Part shown: positions 42,922 through 50,934 of the stretch, one piece after another | How positions within the stretch are numbered: position 1 is the stretch's first letter | Layout: each line of letters begins with the position of its first letter | Source of the DNA: Pyxidicoccus xibeiensis | Lineage (GTDB): Bacteria > Myxococcota > Myxococcia > Myxococcales > Myxococcaceae | Assembly: GCF_024198175.1 (NCBI RefSeq) | Contig: NZ_JAJVKV010000001.1 | Coordinates: forward strand, 1,488,001-1,552,000 | DNA: 64,000 nt | Direction of reading: 5' to 3' | Notes under the pieces: generated by a model | Seen by the model: only the letters and a program-made list of their open reading frames with translations | Told to the model about the DNA's origin: nothing | Database searches by the model: none | Program-made: the position numbers and the translations under genes

Positions 42922-44253
42922 TCAGAGCGCGGGCAGTCGAGAGGCGAGTGTGGCGAGGGCCTCCCGGCTGGTGGCACAGCGCTGGCGGAAGTCCTCACTC
43001 AAGTCCGCGCAGGCGACGAGCCGGTCCCAGTACGCCAGTGCGTGACGGGCGGCATCGGCCCAGACGTCCAGGTTGTGCGCATTCGGTGGCTCGGGCGTGA
43101 AGGTGCGCTCGACAAGGTGCGCACCGTCCGGCGCGAAGACCATGGGCAGCATGTCGTAGATGGGCGCGAGCCGAAACCGCCCGGGAGACTCCACGAAGCA
43201 GGAGACATTGCCCAGGTGACGGTCGGTGTTACCGATGAGCTGGCCGAAGGTGTCGAGCCAGCGGATGCGCCGGACATCCTCCTTGGGGAGCCGGCGGTCT
43301 ACGAGCAGGCGCAGGGCGACCTGCGTCCAGCTCCCCCTCCCCAGGCCGACGTACTCGTTGTCGATGGCGCGCAGCGACAGCAGGGCACGCCGTCCCAGTC
43401 TACCGATGCGATCAAACCGGCCGACCTCCAGGAAGCGGTAGTCGCCCAGGTCGAACCACTCGGCGTCGGCTGCCTCGAATCCAGCGGCGCGGACGCACTC
43501 CAGGGCCAACTGCTCGCACGCAAGCAGCTCCCGCCAGCGCTGTCCCGCACGGCCCATGCTCGCGTCCGCGAACTTCACGAGGACGTGGCGCGCTCCTGTA
43601 AAGGCAGTGAACTTCGGCTGCTCGCCTCCCGCCGATGAGCTCGCCCCTTCGCTACGGTAGCCACGAGCGTGCACGGGATAGTTGGCGCGCTCCACCTCCG
43701 GGGCCAGGATGCGCAGGGACAGGTAGCGGTTCAGGGACTGCTCGCCCAGGATGAGGTCCCCCGCGCAGTCCTCGCCGTACTGGCTCAGGACGTCGAGCAC
43801 CTGGTCGTCGCCCCAGTCATCAGGGCGCGATGAGCGTCTCGGGGGCCCCAACGTGCTCGGGCCATGGAATCGGAAGCGCCGGCCCATGTACCCCTGGGGC
43901 CGCATCTCCTCCACGAACGGCGGCCGTCCCTCGAAGCGCTGACCGGGGCCTGTCACGGACTCCAGCCAGTAGCCTCCATCGGACAGGAAGTGGAGTGTGC
44001 CCAGCCGGTGGATCTGCCCGGCCTCATCCACCCGGTGCACTGGCACCCGCGTGCCCAGTTGGGGCACGGTCCGCGTGCGGACATACAGCGCTCCCTTGGT
44101 ACGCCCCATCCGGCACACTGCGTCCCCTGCGGCCTTGAGCCACCGGGACAGGGTCTGCTGGGAGACGCCGAAGTGCTCCTGAAGCGTCTCTACCCGCACC
44201 GGCTGCAGGCGCTGAATCGTCTGCAGGAGCTGGTCGCTGGTCGGAGCACTCAT
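42922..44253 (-). CDS. yjjJ: HipA-family kinase with N-terminal winged helix (YjjJ/HipH type)
   Basis: 443 residues, the same length I recall for E. coli YjjJ (HipH). Residues 1-60 are a winged helix (VRVETLQEHFGVSQQTLSRWLKAAGD), which in ordinary HipBA systems would be a separate antitoxin. The HipA kinase region has GGEQPKF (209-215), HVLVKFAD (223-230), a GRFDR motif (278-282), GNTDRHLGN (341-349) with the catalytic Asp/Asn positions, and LAPIYDMLPM (362-371). HipA kinases phosphorylate proteins such as aminoacyl-tRNA synthetases and slow growth. The fusion suggests one protein that both kinases and self-regulates. Upstream DNA carries repeats suited to such autoregulation, and no hipB gene is adjacent. 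Targets unknown. Confidence 0.85.
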   Translation of the reverse strand: MSAPTSDQLLQTIQRLQPVRVETLQEHFGVSQQTLSRWLKAAGDAVCRMGRTKGALYVRTRTVPQLGTRVPVHRVDEAGQIHRLGTLHFLSDGGYWLESVTGPGQRFEGRPPFVEEMRPQGYMGRRFRFHGPSTLGPPRRSSRPDDWGDDQVLDVLSQYGEDCAGDLILGEQSLNRYLSLRILAPEVERANYPVHARGYRSEGASSSAGGEQPKFTAFTGARHVLVKFADASMGRAGQRWRELLACEQLALECVRAAGFEAADAEWFDLGDYRFLEVGRFDRIGRLGRRALLSLRAIDNEYVGLGRGSWTQVALRLLVDRRLPKEDVRRIRWLDTFGQLIGNTDRHLGNVSCFVESPGRFRLAPIYDMLPMVFAPDGAHLVERTFTPEPPNAHNLDVWADAARHALAYWDRLVACADLSEDFRQRCATSREALATLASRLPAL

Positions 44254-44320
44254 GAGTAGATTCGTGAGTAGATAACGGCTCCATTCGCTTTCGCAACCAT
44301 TTGATTTCGTTGAAAATCAA
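44254..44320. promoter_or_regulatory. Repeats upstream of the HipA-like gene, probable operator region
   Basis: GAGTAGAT occurs twice (44254-44261 and 44266-44273), and a related GTAGATTCG recurs near 44344. TTGATTT/AAATCAA (44301-44320) is a 7-bp inverted repeat with a 6-nt spacer in an AT-richer patch. ACTCATGAGT, a palindrome, covers the start codon. The gene's own winged helix is the likely binder. Confidence 0.45.
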
Positions 44321-44447
44321 CCTGAGTTGGTGCGAGCAGATGGGTAGATTCGCGTCCGGATACGGGTGCCAGGGGCCGTTTGAACGCACGCCCGCCCGTC
44401 TGGGGAGCCCCCTCCCATACGGCCCGCCGTGCTAAGTCCCCAGACCC

Positions 44448-47177
44448 ATGTCCACGTCGACGAGTGATGCCCTCAACTCCGCGGACCTCGAGCGGCTGGT
44501 CCAGGCCGAGGCCCCGGACCTGGCCGAGGCCGTCATCGCCTTCCTGGCCCAGCCGGAGAAGGCCTCCGAGACTCCGCCACCGAAGGACGCCTTCACCTTC
44601 GACAAGCTGCTGCGGACGCTCACCCAGGCCCAGGCCCGCCACGGCTCCGAGAGCCGGCGCACTGCCTCCACCGAGGCGTGGCAGCGCTACCTCGCGCAGA
44701 AGGACGTGGCCCACCCGCCCCGGCTCGCCCTGGCGGACCTGCTCGTCGCCCTCTACGCGCGCAACACCGATGCCTCGCGCGCCGCCCTGGTGGACATCAT
44801 CCGCCGCGCGGACCTGCGCTTCGGCCTGTGGGGCGGCCTCAAGCGCATCTACAAGCTCGCCGAGGCCCGCCACGACGCGGAAGTCTTCGGCGTCCTCGCC
44901 TGGCGCTTCGACGTGGAGCGCGGCCGCGGCGGGTACAACCGCGAGGTCTCCGCCGGCACCCTCACCTACCTGCGCCGCCGCGCCTGGCGCTACCTGCGCC
45001 ACCTGGGCGCCGCCGTGCCGGAGCTCTACCCCCAGTTCGCCGTGGAGGTGCTCCGCCACTACGAGGCGGACGCGTCCTGGTACTCCGTCTGGGTGGCCCA
45101 CCACATCTGGGCGCACGGCAGCGGCAACTACACGGCGACGTCGTTCTCCATCCAGCCGCCCGCCGACATGGTGAAGCACCGCGCCTTCCCGGACGCGTGG
45201 AAGCGCTCGCCGGACGCGCTGATGCGCCTGCTGGACACCTGCTACTCGGACCCGGCCGCGCGCTTCGCGATTCAGGGCCTGCGCAAGGACCACCCGGAGA
45301 CGCTGCGCAAGGTGACGCCCGCGTGGCTGGACAGGCTCGCCCGCCGCCCGCTGGCCAGCGCCCACGACTTCCTCGTGGAGACGCTGCAGGGCTCGCCCGA
45401 GTTCCACCAGGGCCGCCTGCGCGCGCTCGGCCTGCACGAGGCGGTGCTCGCGCTGCTGCTGTCCCCCAGCGACCGGGCCCGTACGTATGCGATTGAGTAC
45501 GCCCGAGCCCACGCGCAGGACCTGCCCGCCGAGCGGCTGGTGGAGCTGGTGGCCCAGGGCGCCAACGACGTGAAGGCCTACGCCGCGGCCACGCTGGAGA
45601 AGCGCAACCCGCGCGAGCTGGGGCTGGAGCTGCTGGGCCGGCTGCTGTCGTTCAAGCCGACGACGGGCTTCGCGGCGCGCTCGCTGGAGCAGTCCTTCGA
45701 CCGCGCGGAGCTGTCCGCCGCCTTCCTGCGGGACTTGTACCTGGGCAGCTCCGAGCAGCTCGCCTGGGTGAAGGGCTTCGTCTCCTCCAAGTACGCGGCC
45801 ACGGAGCTGCCGGTGGCCTTCTGGAAGGAGCTGCTGGAGGACCCGCGCCTGGAGAAGCGTCCGCACCCGGTGGAGGGGCTGGCGGTGAAGGCGCTTTCCG
45901 CGTACGCGCCCGCCGTCATCGGCCCGGAGTGGCTGCTGGACAAGACGGCGCACCCGCGCATCGGCGGCACGGTGGGCAACTGGCTGATGCGCGCGGACAG
46001 CCTGCCCGGGCTGGACGTGGAGCGGGTGAAGGGGCTCGTCTTCAGCTCGAAGCACCGCGCGGTGGCGCTGGCGCTGCTGGGCAACCGCAAGCTGTTCACC
46101 CCGCGCCAGCTCACGGTGCCCTGGCTGCTGGCGCTGGCCCGGCGCGCGGACCCGCAGTTGCACGGCTTCGCGCACCGGTACCTGCTGGAGAACGTGATGC
46201 CGGCGGACTTCAGCGACGCGGGCGACGCGGCGGCGGGCCTGGAGCGCCTGTTCGAGCTGGCGCTGGGCGCGAAGCAGCCGGTGCAGGTGCGCGGCTTCGC
46301 GCAGACGTACCTGCGCTGCCACCACCCGGTGATTGGCCCCGAGCAGCCGGAGTCGAAGTCGTACGAGCTGAAGCCGAAGGCGCCTCGCAAGGCGTACACG
46401 CCGGAGAAGCTGTGGCCGGCGCTGCAGGACTCGCGCGACGACGTGCGCCGCTTCGCGCTGGCCATCGTCCGCGCGGAGCTGCGGGCCTGGGGCTGGCACA
46501 CGCGCGTGTACGAGCTGGCGGACGCGGAGGCGAAGGAGGTCCGCAACCTGGCCTACGACGCCCTGCTGAAGGCGGGCGAGGAGGGCGCGGACGCGCGGCA
46601 CGTGCTGCACCCGGAGGAGCTGGACCCGGTGAAGGTGTTCTCGCTGACGGAGAGCACCAAGCGCAGCACCCGAGAGGTGGCGGTGGAGCTCATCCGCCGG
46701 CACTACGCGCGGCTGGGCGGCGCCGAGCGGCTCGCGTGGCTGATGCAGAGCGCGGACCGCGAGGTGGGCCTGTTCGCCGTGCGGCTGCTCTGGGAGAAGC
46801 ACCGCCCCACGCACCTGCCGGAGGGGTGGAAGCCCTCGGGTGCGAAGGAGGCCCCCGTGGCCGCCACGGAGCGCTTCGCCAACGTGGACGCGCTGCGGAC
46901 GTTCCTGCGGCGGATGCTCTTCGGCCTGCCGCCGGGACGGGCGAAGGAGGCGCGCGAGGGTGAGGTGCAGCGCCGCCTGTCCGCCAGCGTGGCCAAGCGC
47001 CGTGTGATTGAGCTGGTGCGGGATTTGGGCCTGGAGGACGAGGCCTTCGCCCGCGTGGTGGCGCCCGTGCTGGGCGAGTTCACCGGCTCACTGGCGAAGG
47101 GCGAGTGGCAGAGCTGCCTCGCCTCGCTGGTGCAGTTGCGCTCGGCGCATCCGGAGGCGCAGCTCGGCGGGTTGTAA
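44448..47177 (+). CDS. Large HEAT-like helical repeat protein of unknown function
   Basis: 909 residues, no signal peptide. The sequence is almost entirely alpha-helical, with repeated helix pairs of HEAT character in the second half (for example RDDVRRFALAIVRAELRAWG, AKEVRNLAYDALLKAGEEG, TREVAVELIRRHYARLGG, DREVGLFAVRLLWEKHRP). The N-terminal 200 residues are a separate helical domain with a WRYLRHLG stretch. No catalytic motif is visible, so a scaffold role is most likely. TGCTAAGTC at 44430-44438 could be a -10 that gives a transcript starting within a few bases of the ATG. Similar proteins accompany MoxR/vWA-type systems elsewhere, but no such partner is seen beside it here. Cytoplasmic. 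Confidence 0.78.
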   Translation: MSTSTSDALNSADLERLVQAEAPDLAEAVIAFLAQPEKASETPPPKDAFTFDKLLRTLTQAQARHGSESRRTASTEAWQRYLAQKDVAHPPRLALADLLVALYARNTDASRAALVDIIRRADLRFGLWGGLKRIYKLAEARHDAEVFGVLAWRFDVERGRGGYNREVSAGTLTYLRRRAWRYLRHLGAAVPELYPQFAVEVLRHYEADASWYSVWVAHHIWAHGSGNYTATSFSIQPPADMVKHRAFPDAWKRSPDALMRLLDTCYSDPAARFAIQGLRKDHPETLRKVTPAWLDRLARRPLASAHDFLVETLQGSPEFHQGRLRALGLHEAVLALLLSPSDRARTYAIEYARAHAQDLPAERLVELVAQGANDVKAYAAATLEKRNPRELGLELLGRLLSFKPTTGFAARSLEQSFDRAELSAAFLRDLYLGSSEQLAWVKGFVSSKYAATELPVAFWKELLEDPRLEKRPHPVEGLAVKALSAYAPAVIGPEWLLDKTAHPRIGGTVGNWLMRADSLPGLDVERVKGLVFSSKHRAVALALLGNRKLFTPRQLTVPWLLALARRADPQLHGFAHRYLLENVMPADFSDAGDAAAGLERLFELALGAKQPVQVRGFAQTYLRCHHPVIGPEQPESKSYELKPKAPRKAYTPEKLWPALQDSRDDVRRFALAIVRAELRAWGWHTRVYELADAEAKEVRNLAYDALLKAGEEGADARHVLHPEELDPVKVFSLTESTKRSTREVAVELIRRHYARLGGAERLAWLMQSADREVGLFAVRLLWEKHRPTHLPEGWKPSGAKEAPVAATERFANVDALRTFLRRMLFGLPPGRAKEAREGEVQRRLSASVAKRRVIELVRDLGLEDEAFARVVAPVLGEFTGSLAKGEWQSCLASLVQLRSAHPEAQLGGL

Positions 47178-47353
47178 CGGGGCGGGCGGGAGTCGCCTGC
47201 ACTCCTGGCCGCCTGGCTCGAGGACCGCGAGGCCTGCCTCGCGCCTCGGCGTCACCTGCGATGCGGCGCTTCGTCGCCTGATAAGCAGCCCTGGGACGGC
47301 GGCTCGCGGGAGTCATCGGCGTGCCTGCCCGGGTGTGGTTACGCTGGCACCGC

Positions 47354-48247
47354 ATGGTGCTCGACGAACTGCTGAATGGCTTTCCCCGGGAGCGCTTCCT
47401 GCGGGAGCACTACCAGAAGCGTCCCTTTACCGGACCGGCCGCGGCCGAGCGCCTGCGCGAGCTGGGCTCGTGGAGCGTCGTCGACGAGCTCATCGAGCAG
47501 ACGCCGTGTGACGTGCTGCTCGCGCGGCGGGGCGTGCCGTACACGGGCGAGCGGCCCTCGACGGCGAAGCAGGCGCGGGAGCTGTTCGCGGAGGGCTACA
47601 CGCTCGTGCTCCGCCAGCCGGACCAGCACCACCCCGGCCTGTCACAGCTCGCGCGCACCTTCAGCGCGGAGCTGCATGGCCGCATCAACCTGCACCTCTA
47701 CTGCACGCCCGCCGGGCAGCACGGCTTCGGCTGGCACTGCGACCCGGAGGAGGTCTTCATCCTCCAGACAGCAGGCCGCAAGGACTACCTCCTCCGGGAG
47801 AACACGCTGCACCCCGTGCCCCTCCCGGAGGCCCTGCCGAGCGGCGCCGTGGCCGCGCAGGAGACGACGCCCGTGGAGACGCACGCGCTGGGAGCCGGGG
47901 ACTTCATCTACATCCCCGCCGGCCACTGGCACATGGCCCAGACGACCGAGCAGGAGGCGCTGTCAATCTCCATCGGGCTGATGGCGCCCACGCTGCTGGA
48001 CGTGCTCGACGCGGTGCGCGCCACGCTGGCCAGCAACCCCGTGTGGCGGCGTCGCCTGCCCGCGCTCGGGTATGCGTCGGACCTGGATGACCTGCGGAAG
48101 CTGGAGGTCCTCCGCACGCTCTTCACGGAGCTGGGCGGTGAGCTGGGCCGCGCCCTGTCGGACCCGGGCCTTCCGCTGCGGTTCCTCGCACAGACGGCGC
48201 GGTACTACCTCCGCGCCGCTGGGCTCCGGGGCGGCGACCGGCGCTGA
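47354..48247 (+). CDS. JmjC-domain cupin, 2-oxoglutarate oxygenase of the ribosomal oxygenase type
   Basis: 297 residues from the ATG at 47354; a GTG at 47321 with GGGAG upstream is an alternative. The start MVLDELLNGFPRERFLREHYQKRPF is typical of bacterial RoxA/YcfD-like oxygenases. The double-stranded beta-helix core has GWHCDPEEVF (about 126-135, giving the HxD pair) and, about 60 residues on, IPAGHWHMAQ for the distal His. Between them AGRKDYLLRENTLHP is the expected strand. The C-terminal ~90 residues form a helical dimerisation/wing region. Relatives hydroxylate ribosomal proteins using Fe(II) and 2-oxoglutarate; this specific substrate is inferred only at family level. TGGTTACGCT at 47336-47345 may drive a leaderless transcript. 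Confidence 0.83.
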   Translation: MVLDELLNGFPRERFLREHYQKRPFTGPAAAERLRELGSWSVVDELIEQTPCDVLLARRGVPYTGERPSTAKQARELFAEGYTLVLRQPDQHHPGLSQLARTFSAELHGRINLHLYCTPAGQHGFGWHCDPEEVFILQTAGRKDYLLRENTLHPVPLPEALPSGAVAAQETTPVETHALGAGDFIYIPAGHWHMAQTTEQEALSISIGLMAPTLLDVLDAVRATLASNPVWRRRLPALGYASDLDDLRKLEVLRTLFTELGGELGRALSDPGLPLRFLAQTARYYLRAAGLRGGDRR

Positions 48248-48300
48248 TGGGCTCTCGCGGCCCGCCCGCTCGCGCTTGCCGAATGGCCGGCCGCAGGTCC

Positions 48301-48355
48301 CTGTTCGGAAATGTCGGGGGTTTTGCGCCGAAAATGTCCCGACATTTCCGAACAG
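48301..48355. repeat. Perfect 18-bp inverted repeat with 19-nt loop
   Basis: CTGTTCGGAAATGTCGGG at 48301-48318 is exactly complementary to 48338-48355. The loop contains TTTT and AAAA that can extend the pairing, and CGAAAATGTC, a near-copy of the arm. It lies 54 nt after the oxygenase gene and 77 nt before the next gene. It is noticeably less GC-rich than its surroundings. Confidence 0.85.
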
Positions 48356-48431
48356 TGTGCCGGTGGAGCCTCGAGTCCCTCCCCAGCCCCACACCTTGAC
48401 AGCTCTGCCCGGGTGGCAAGGTTGAGGCTGA

Positions 48432-48728
48432 ATGCTCCGGGCACCGCACCACCTGCTGCGCGGCTTGCGACTGCTGATGGCGTGCCTCGCGCTCGCCCTC
48501 GGCGGTACGCCCGCGCATGCCGTGCCGCGCCCGGACGCCCCCGTGGCCGTCCTGCTGGCCGGACGGCTGTCCGCCCCGCTTCGTGAGCAGCGCGTCCAGG
48601 TAGCCCCCGTGAGGGTGGAGCCCCTCCGGCTCGTGGTGTCCGTCTCCTCGACGGTGCCCGCTCCGGCCACGGACGCCCGCTCCGCGTCTCGCCGCCTCTT
48701 CCTCCTCCATCGCGCGCTCCTGCGCTGA
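48432..48728 (+). CDS. Small secreted protein of unknown function
   Basis: 98 residues with a clear signal peptide (LRGLRLLMACLALALGG, cleavage near AHA-VP). The mature ~70 residues are Val/Arg/Pro/Ala-rich without cysteines or a known motif. A GAGG site precedes the ATG, and a TTGACA at 48395-48400 could be a -35. It is followed after 54 nt by another tiny gene in the same direction. Coding status rests on the signal peptide and ribosome site only. Confidence 0.5.
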   Translation: MLRAPHHLLRGLRLLMACLALALGGTPAHAVPRPDAPVAVLLAGRLSAPLREQRVQVAPVRVEPLRLVVSVSSTVPAPATDARSASRRLFLLHRALLR

Positions 48729-48782
48729 GCCGCTCCGGAAGCAGCTCGTCTCCGGAACCCCTCTCAGCCCCAGGAGTCCACC

Positions 48783-48968
48783 ATGCAGCCCGCTGCCACG
48801 GGTGTGCGCGCTCGCGCGCGTGCCCTGCTGAAGTTCGTCGTCCGCCTCGTCCGTCTCGTCTTCATCCTCATCCTCGTCGCCCTGCCCATCCCCATGGCGC
48901 CGCTCGTCACGGCGCTGCTCAGGCCCTTCCGGCGCAACCTGCCGGCGGAGGTCCTCCGCAAGAAGTGA
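48783..48968 (+). CDS. Small membrane protein
   Basis: 61 residues from the ATG at 48783 with AGGAGTCCACC upstream. An Arg-rich N-terminus (VRARARALLKFVVRLVRL) is followed by a single hydrophobic helix (VFILILVALPIPMAPLVTALL) and a basic tail (RPFRRNLPAEVLRKK). This is a typical one-pass inner-membrane miniprotein with a positively charged tail. It probably shares a transcript with the small secreted protein before it. No homologue recognised. Confidence 0.6.
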   Translation: MQPAATGVRARARALLKFVVRLVRLVFILILVALPIPMAPLVTALLRPFRRNLPAEVLRKK

Positions 48969-49121
48969 GCGAGAGCGGGACTCTCAGCGGAGTTGCCAGG
49001 CTCACCGCGCGTGCCCTGGCCCCTCGTCGTCGCCACGCTCCTGCGCCTGTCGGGCCGTACCGCCCCAGTCCCCGGGGTGTTTCACGGGAATACCCGCGCA
49101 GTCGTGGCAGTCTTGCGCGCC

Positions 49122-50930
49122 ATGCGACTCCCCCACGCACTGACCCTGGCCGTCACGGTCTTCGCCACGCTCGCGGCGCATGCCGCGGCCCCCGCCCCCA
49201 CCCTGCCCCCGGGCTACTGGCCCGAGGAGAAGGTGGCGGAGATTCTCGCCAAGACGGAGGAGGTGCGCCTGGCGCCCGACCTCTCGCGCCTCTCCGCCGA
49301 TGAGCAGGCGGCGGTGAAGGACCTGCTGGAGGTCGGCCAGCTCCTCCAGGAGCTCTATGAAACTTCGCGCCACCACCAGGCGCTCCAGGCCCACGCGAAG
49401 CTCCAGGCGCTGGACAAGAAGCTGGGCAGTCCCAAGCGCACGCAGGACCTGCTCACGCTGTACCGCCTGTACCAGGGCCCCATCTCCAGCACGCTGACCA
49501 ACGCGCGCGAGGCCTTCCTGCCCGTGGACCCGCAGGTGCCCGCGCGCAACGTCTACCCGCCGGACGCCACCCGCGCCGAGGTGGACGCCTTCCTCGCCGC
49601 CCACCCCGACCAGCGCGACGCCCTGCTGCACGAGCTGACGGTGGTGCGCCGCGCCACCGCCGCCAACCTGCGCCAGGACCTCAAGGTGCTCCAGGCCCAC
49701 CCGGTGCTGGACACGCTGCACCCCGGCCTGAAGCAGCGGCTCCAGGCCCGCGCGAAGCAGCCGGACGCGAAGGTGCTGTACGCGGTGCCCTACGCCGTGG
49801 CCTACGGCCCGGAGCTGGTGAAGGCCTACGGCCTGCTCATGCGCGCGGCGGAGCGCCTGGAGCCGGGCGACGAGGAGCTCGCCCGCTACCTGCGCAACCG
49901 CGCCAGGGACTTCCTCAGCAACGACTACGAGAGCGGCGACGCGTCCTGGGTGACGGGCCGCTTCCGGCGGCTCAACGTGCAGGTGGGCGCGTACGAGACG
50001 TACGACGACGCGCTCTACGGGGTGAAGGCCTTCCACTCGCTGTCGGTGCTGCTGCTGAACGAGCCGGCGACGCAGACGCTGCGGCAGCGGCTGGGCGGCC
50101 TCCAGGCGGTGGAGGACGCGCTGCCGTACCCCGCGAAGAAGCGCGTGCGCGAGGACATCCCGGTGGGCGTGTACGAGGTGGTGGCGGACTTCGGCCAGGC
50201 GCGCGGCACCAACACGGCGAGCATCCTGCCCAACGACCCGCTCTACTCGCGCCGCTACGGCCGCACCATCCTGCTGCGCGAGAACATCATGAAGAACACG
50301 GAGCTGTTCGCCTCCGACGAGCGCGTGTGGCGCACGGCCACGGCGGACGTGCACGCGAAGGACCTCACGTCCGAGGGCAACTTCCAGCGCACGCTCTGGC
50401 ACGAGGTGGGGCACTACCTGGGCCCGGACCGCGACGTGAAGGGCCGCACCCTGGACGTCGCGCTGGAGGACTACGCGGACGCCATGGAGGAGATGAAGGC
50501 CGACCTGGTCAGCCTCTTCGCGCTGCACTCCTTCCAGAAGAACGGCTCACTGGACGCGGCCACCCTGCGCACGGTGCAGGCGTCGGGCATCCGCCGCACG
50601 CTGCAGAACGTGCGCCCGCGCGAGGACCAGCCGTACCAGCGCATGCAGCTGGTGCAGTTCAACTGGTTCCTGGAGCGCGGCCTCATCAAGGCGGACCCGC
50701 AGACGGCGCGGCTCAGCATCGACTACACCAGGTACGCAGACACGGTGTCGTCGCTGCTCAAGGAGGTGGTCGCGCTCCAGCACTCGGGTGACAGGGCGGC
50801 CACGGCGAAGTTCTTCGAGCGCTGGAGCACGTGGACGCCCGAGCTGCACGACAAGCTCGCCGCCCGCATCCGCGAGGCCCAGGGCGCGCGCTTCCGCGTG
50901 GTGCGCTACGGGGCGCTCGAAGAGAAGTGA
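49122..50930 (+). CDS. Secreted HExxH zinc metallopeptidase, dipeptidyl-peptidase III-like
   Basis: 602 residues. The frame extends upstream, but the ATG at 49122 opens a signal peptide (MRLPHALTLAVTVFATLAAHAAA), so export to the periplasm or beyond is expected. The catalytic motif is WHEVGHYLGP (about 426-435), followed some 25-30 residues later by EEMKADLVSL (about 456-465), giving the third metal ligand and a conserved Asp. This HExxH ... EExxAD layout and the long helical N-terminal half recall M49 (DPP III) and the M49-like Nudix-associated peptidases. Classical DPP III has a six-residue HExxxH, whereas this has HExxH. Stand-alone gene; its partner downstream is convergent. Substrate unknown. 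Confidence 0.78.
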   Translation: MRLPHALTLAVTVFATLAAHAAAPAPTLPPGYWPEEKVAEILAKTEEVRLAPDLSRLSADEQAAVKDLLEVGQLLQELYETSRHHQALQAHAKLQALDKKLGSPKRTQDLLTLYRLYQGPISSTLTNAREAFLPVDPQVPARNVYPPDATRAEVDAFLAAHPDQRDALLHELTVVRRATAANLRQDLKVLQAHPVLDTLHPGLKQRLQARAKQPDAKVLYAVPYAVAYGPELVKAYGLLMRAAERLEPGDEELARYLRNRARDFLSNDYESGDASWVTGRFRRLNVQVGAYETYDDALYGVKAFHSLSVLLLNEPATQTLRQRLGGLQAVEDALPYPAKKRVREDIPVGVYEVVADFGQARGTNTASILPNDPLYSRRYGRTILLRENIMKNTELFASDERVWRTATADVHAKDLTSEGNFQRTLWHEVGHYLGPDRDVKGRTLDVALEDYADAMEEMKADLVSLFALHSFQKNGSLDAATLRTVQASGIRRTLQNVRPREDQPYQRMQLVQFNWFLERGLIKADPQTARLSIDYTRYADTVSSLLKEVVALQHSGDRAATAKFFERWSTWTPELHDKLAARIREAQGARFRVVRYGALEEK

Positions 50931-50934
50931 GGCG

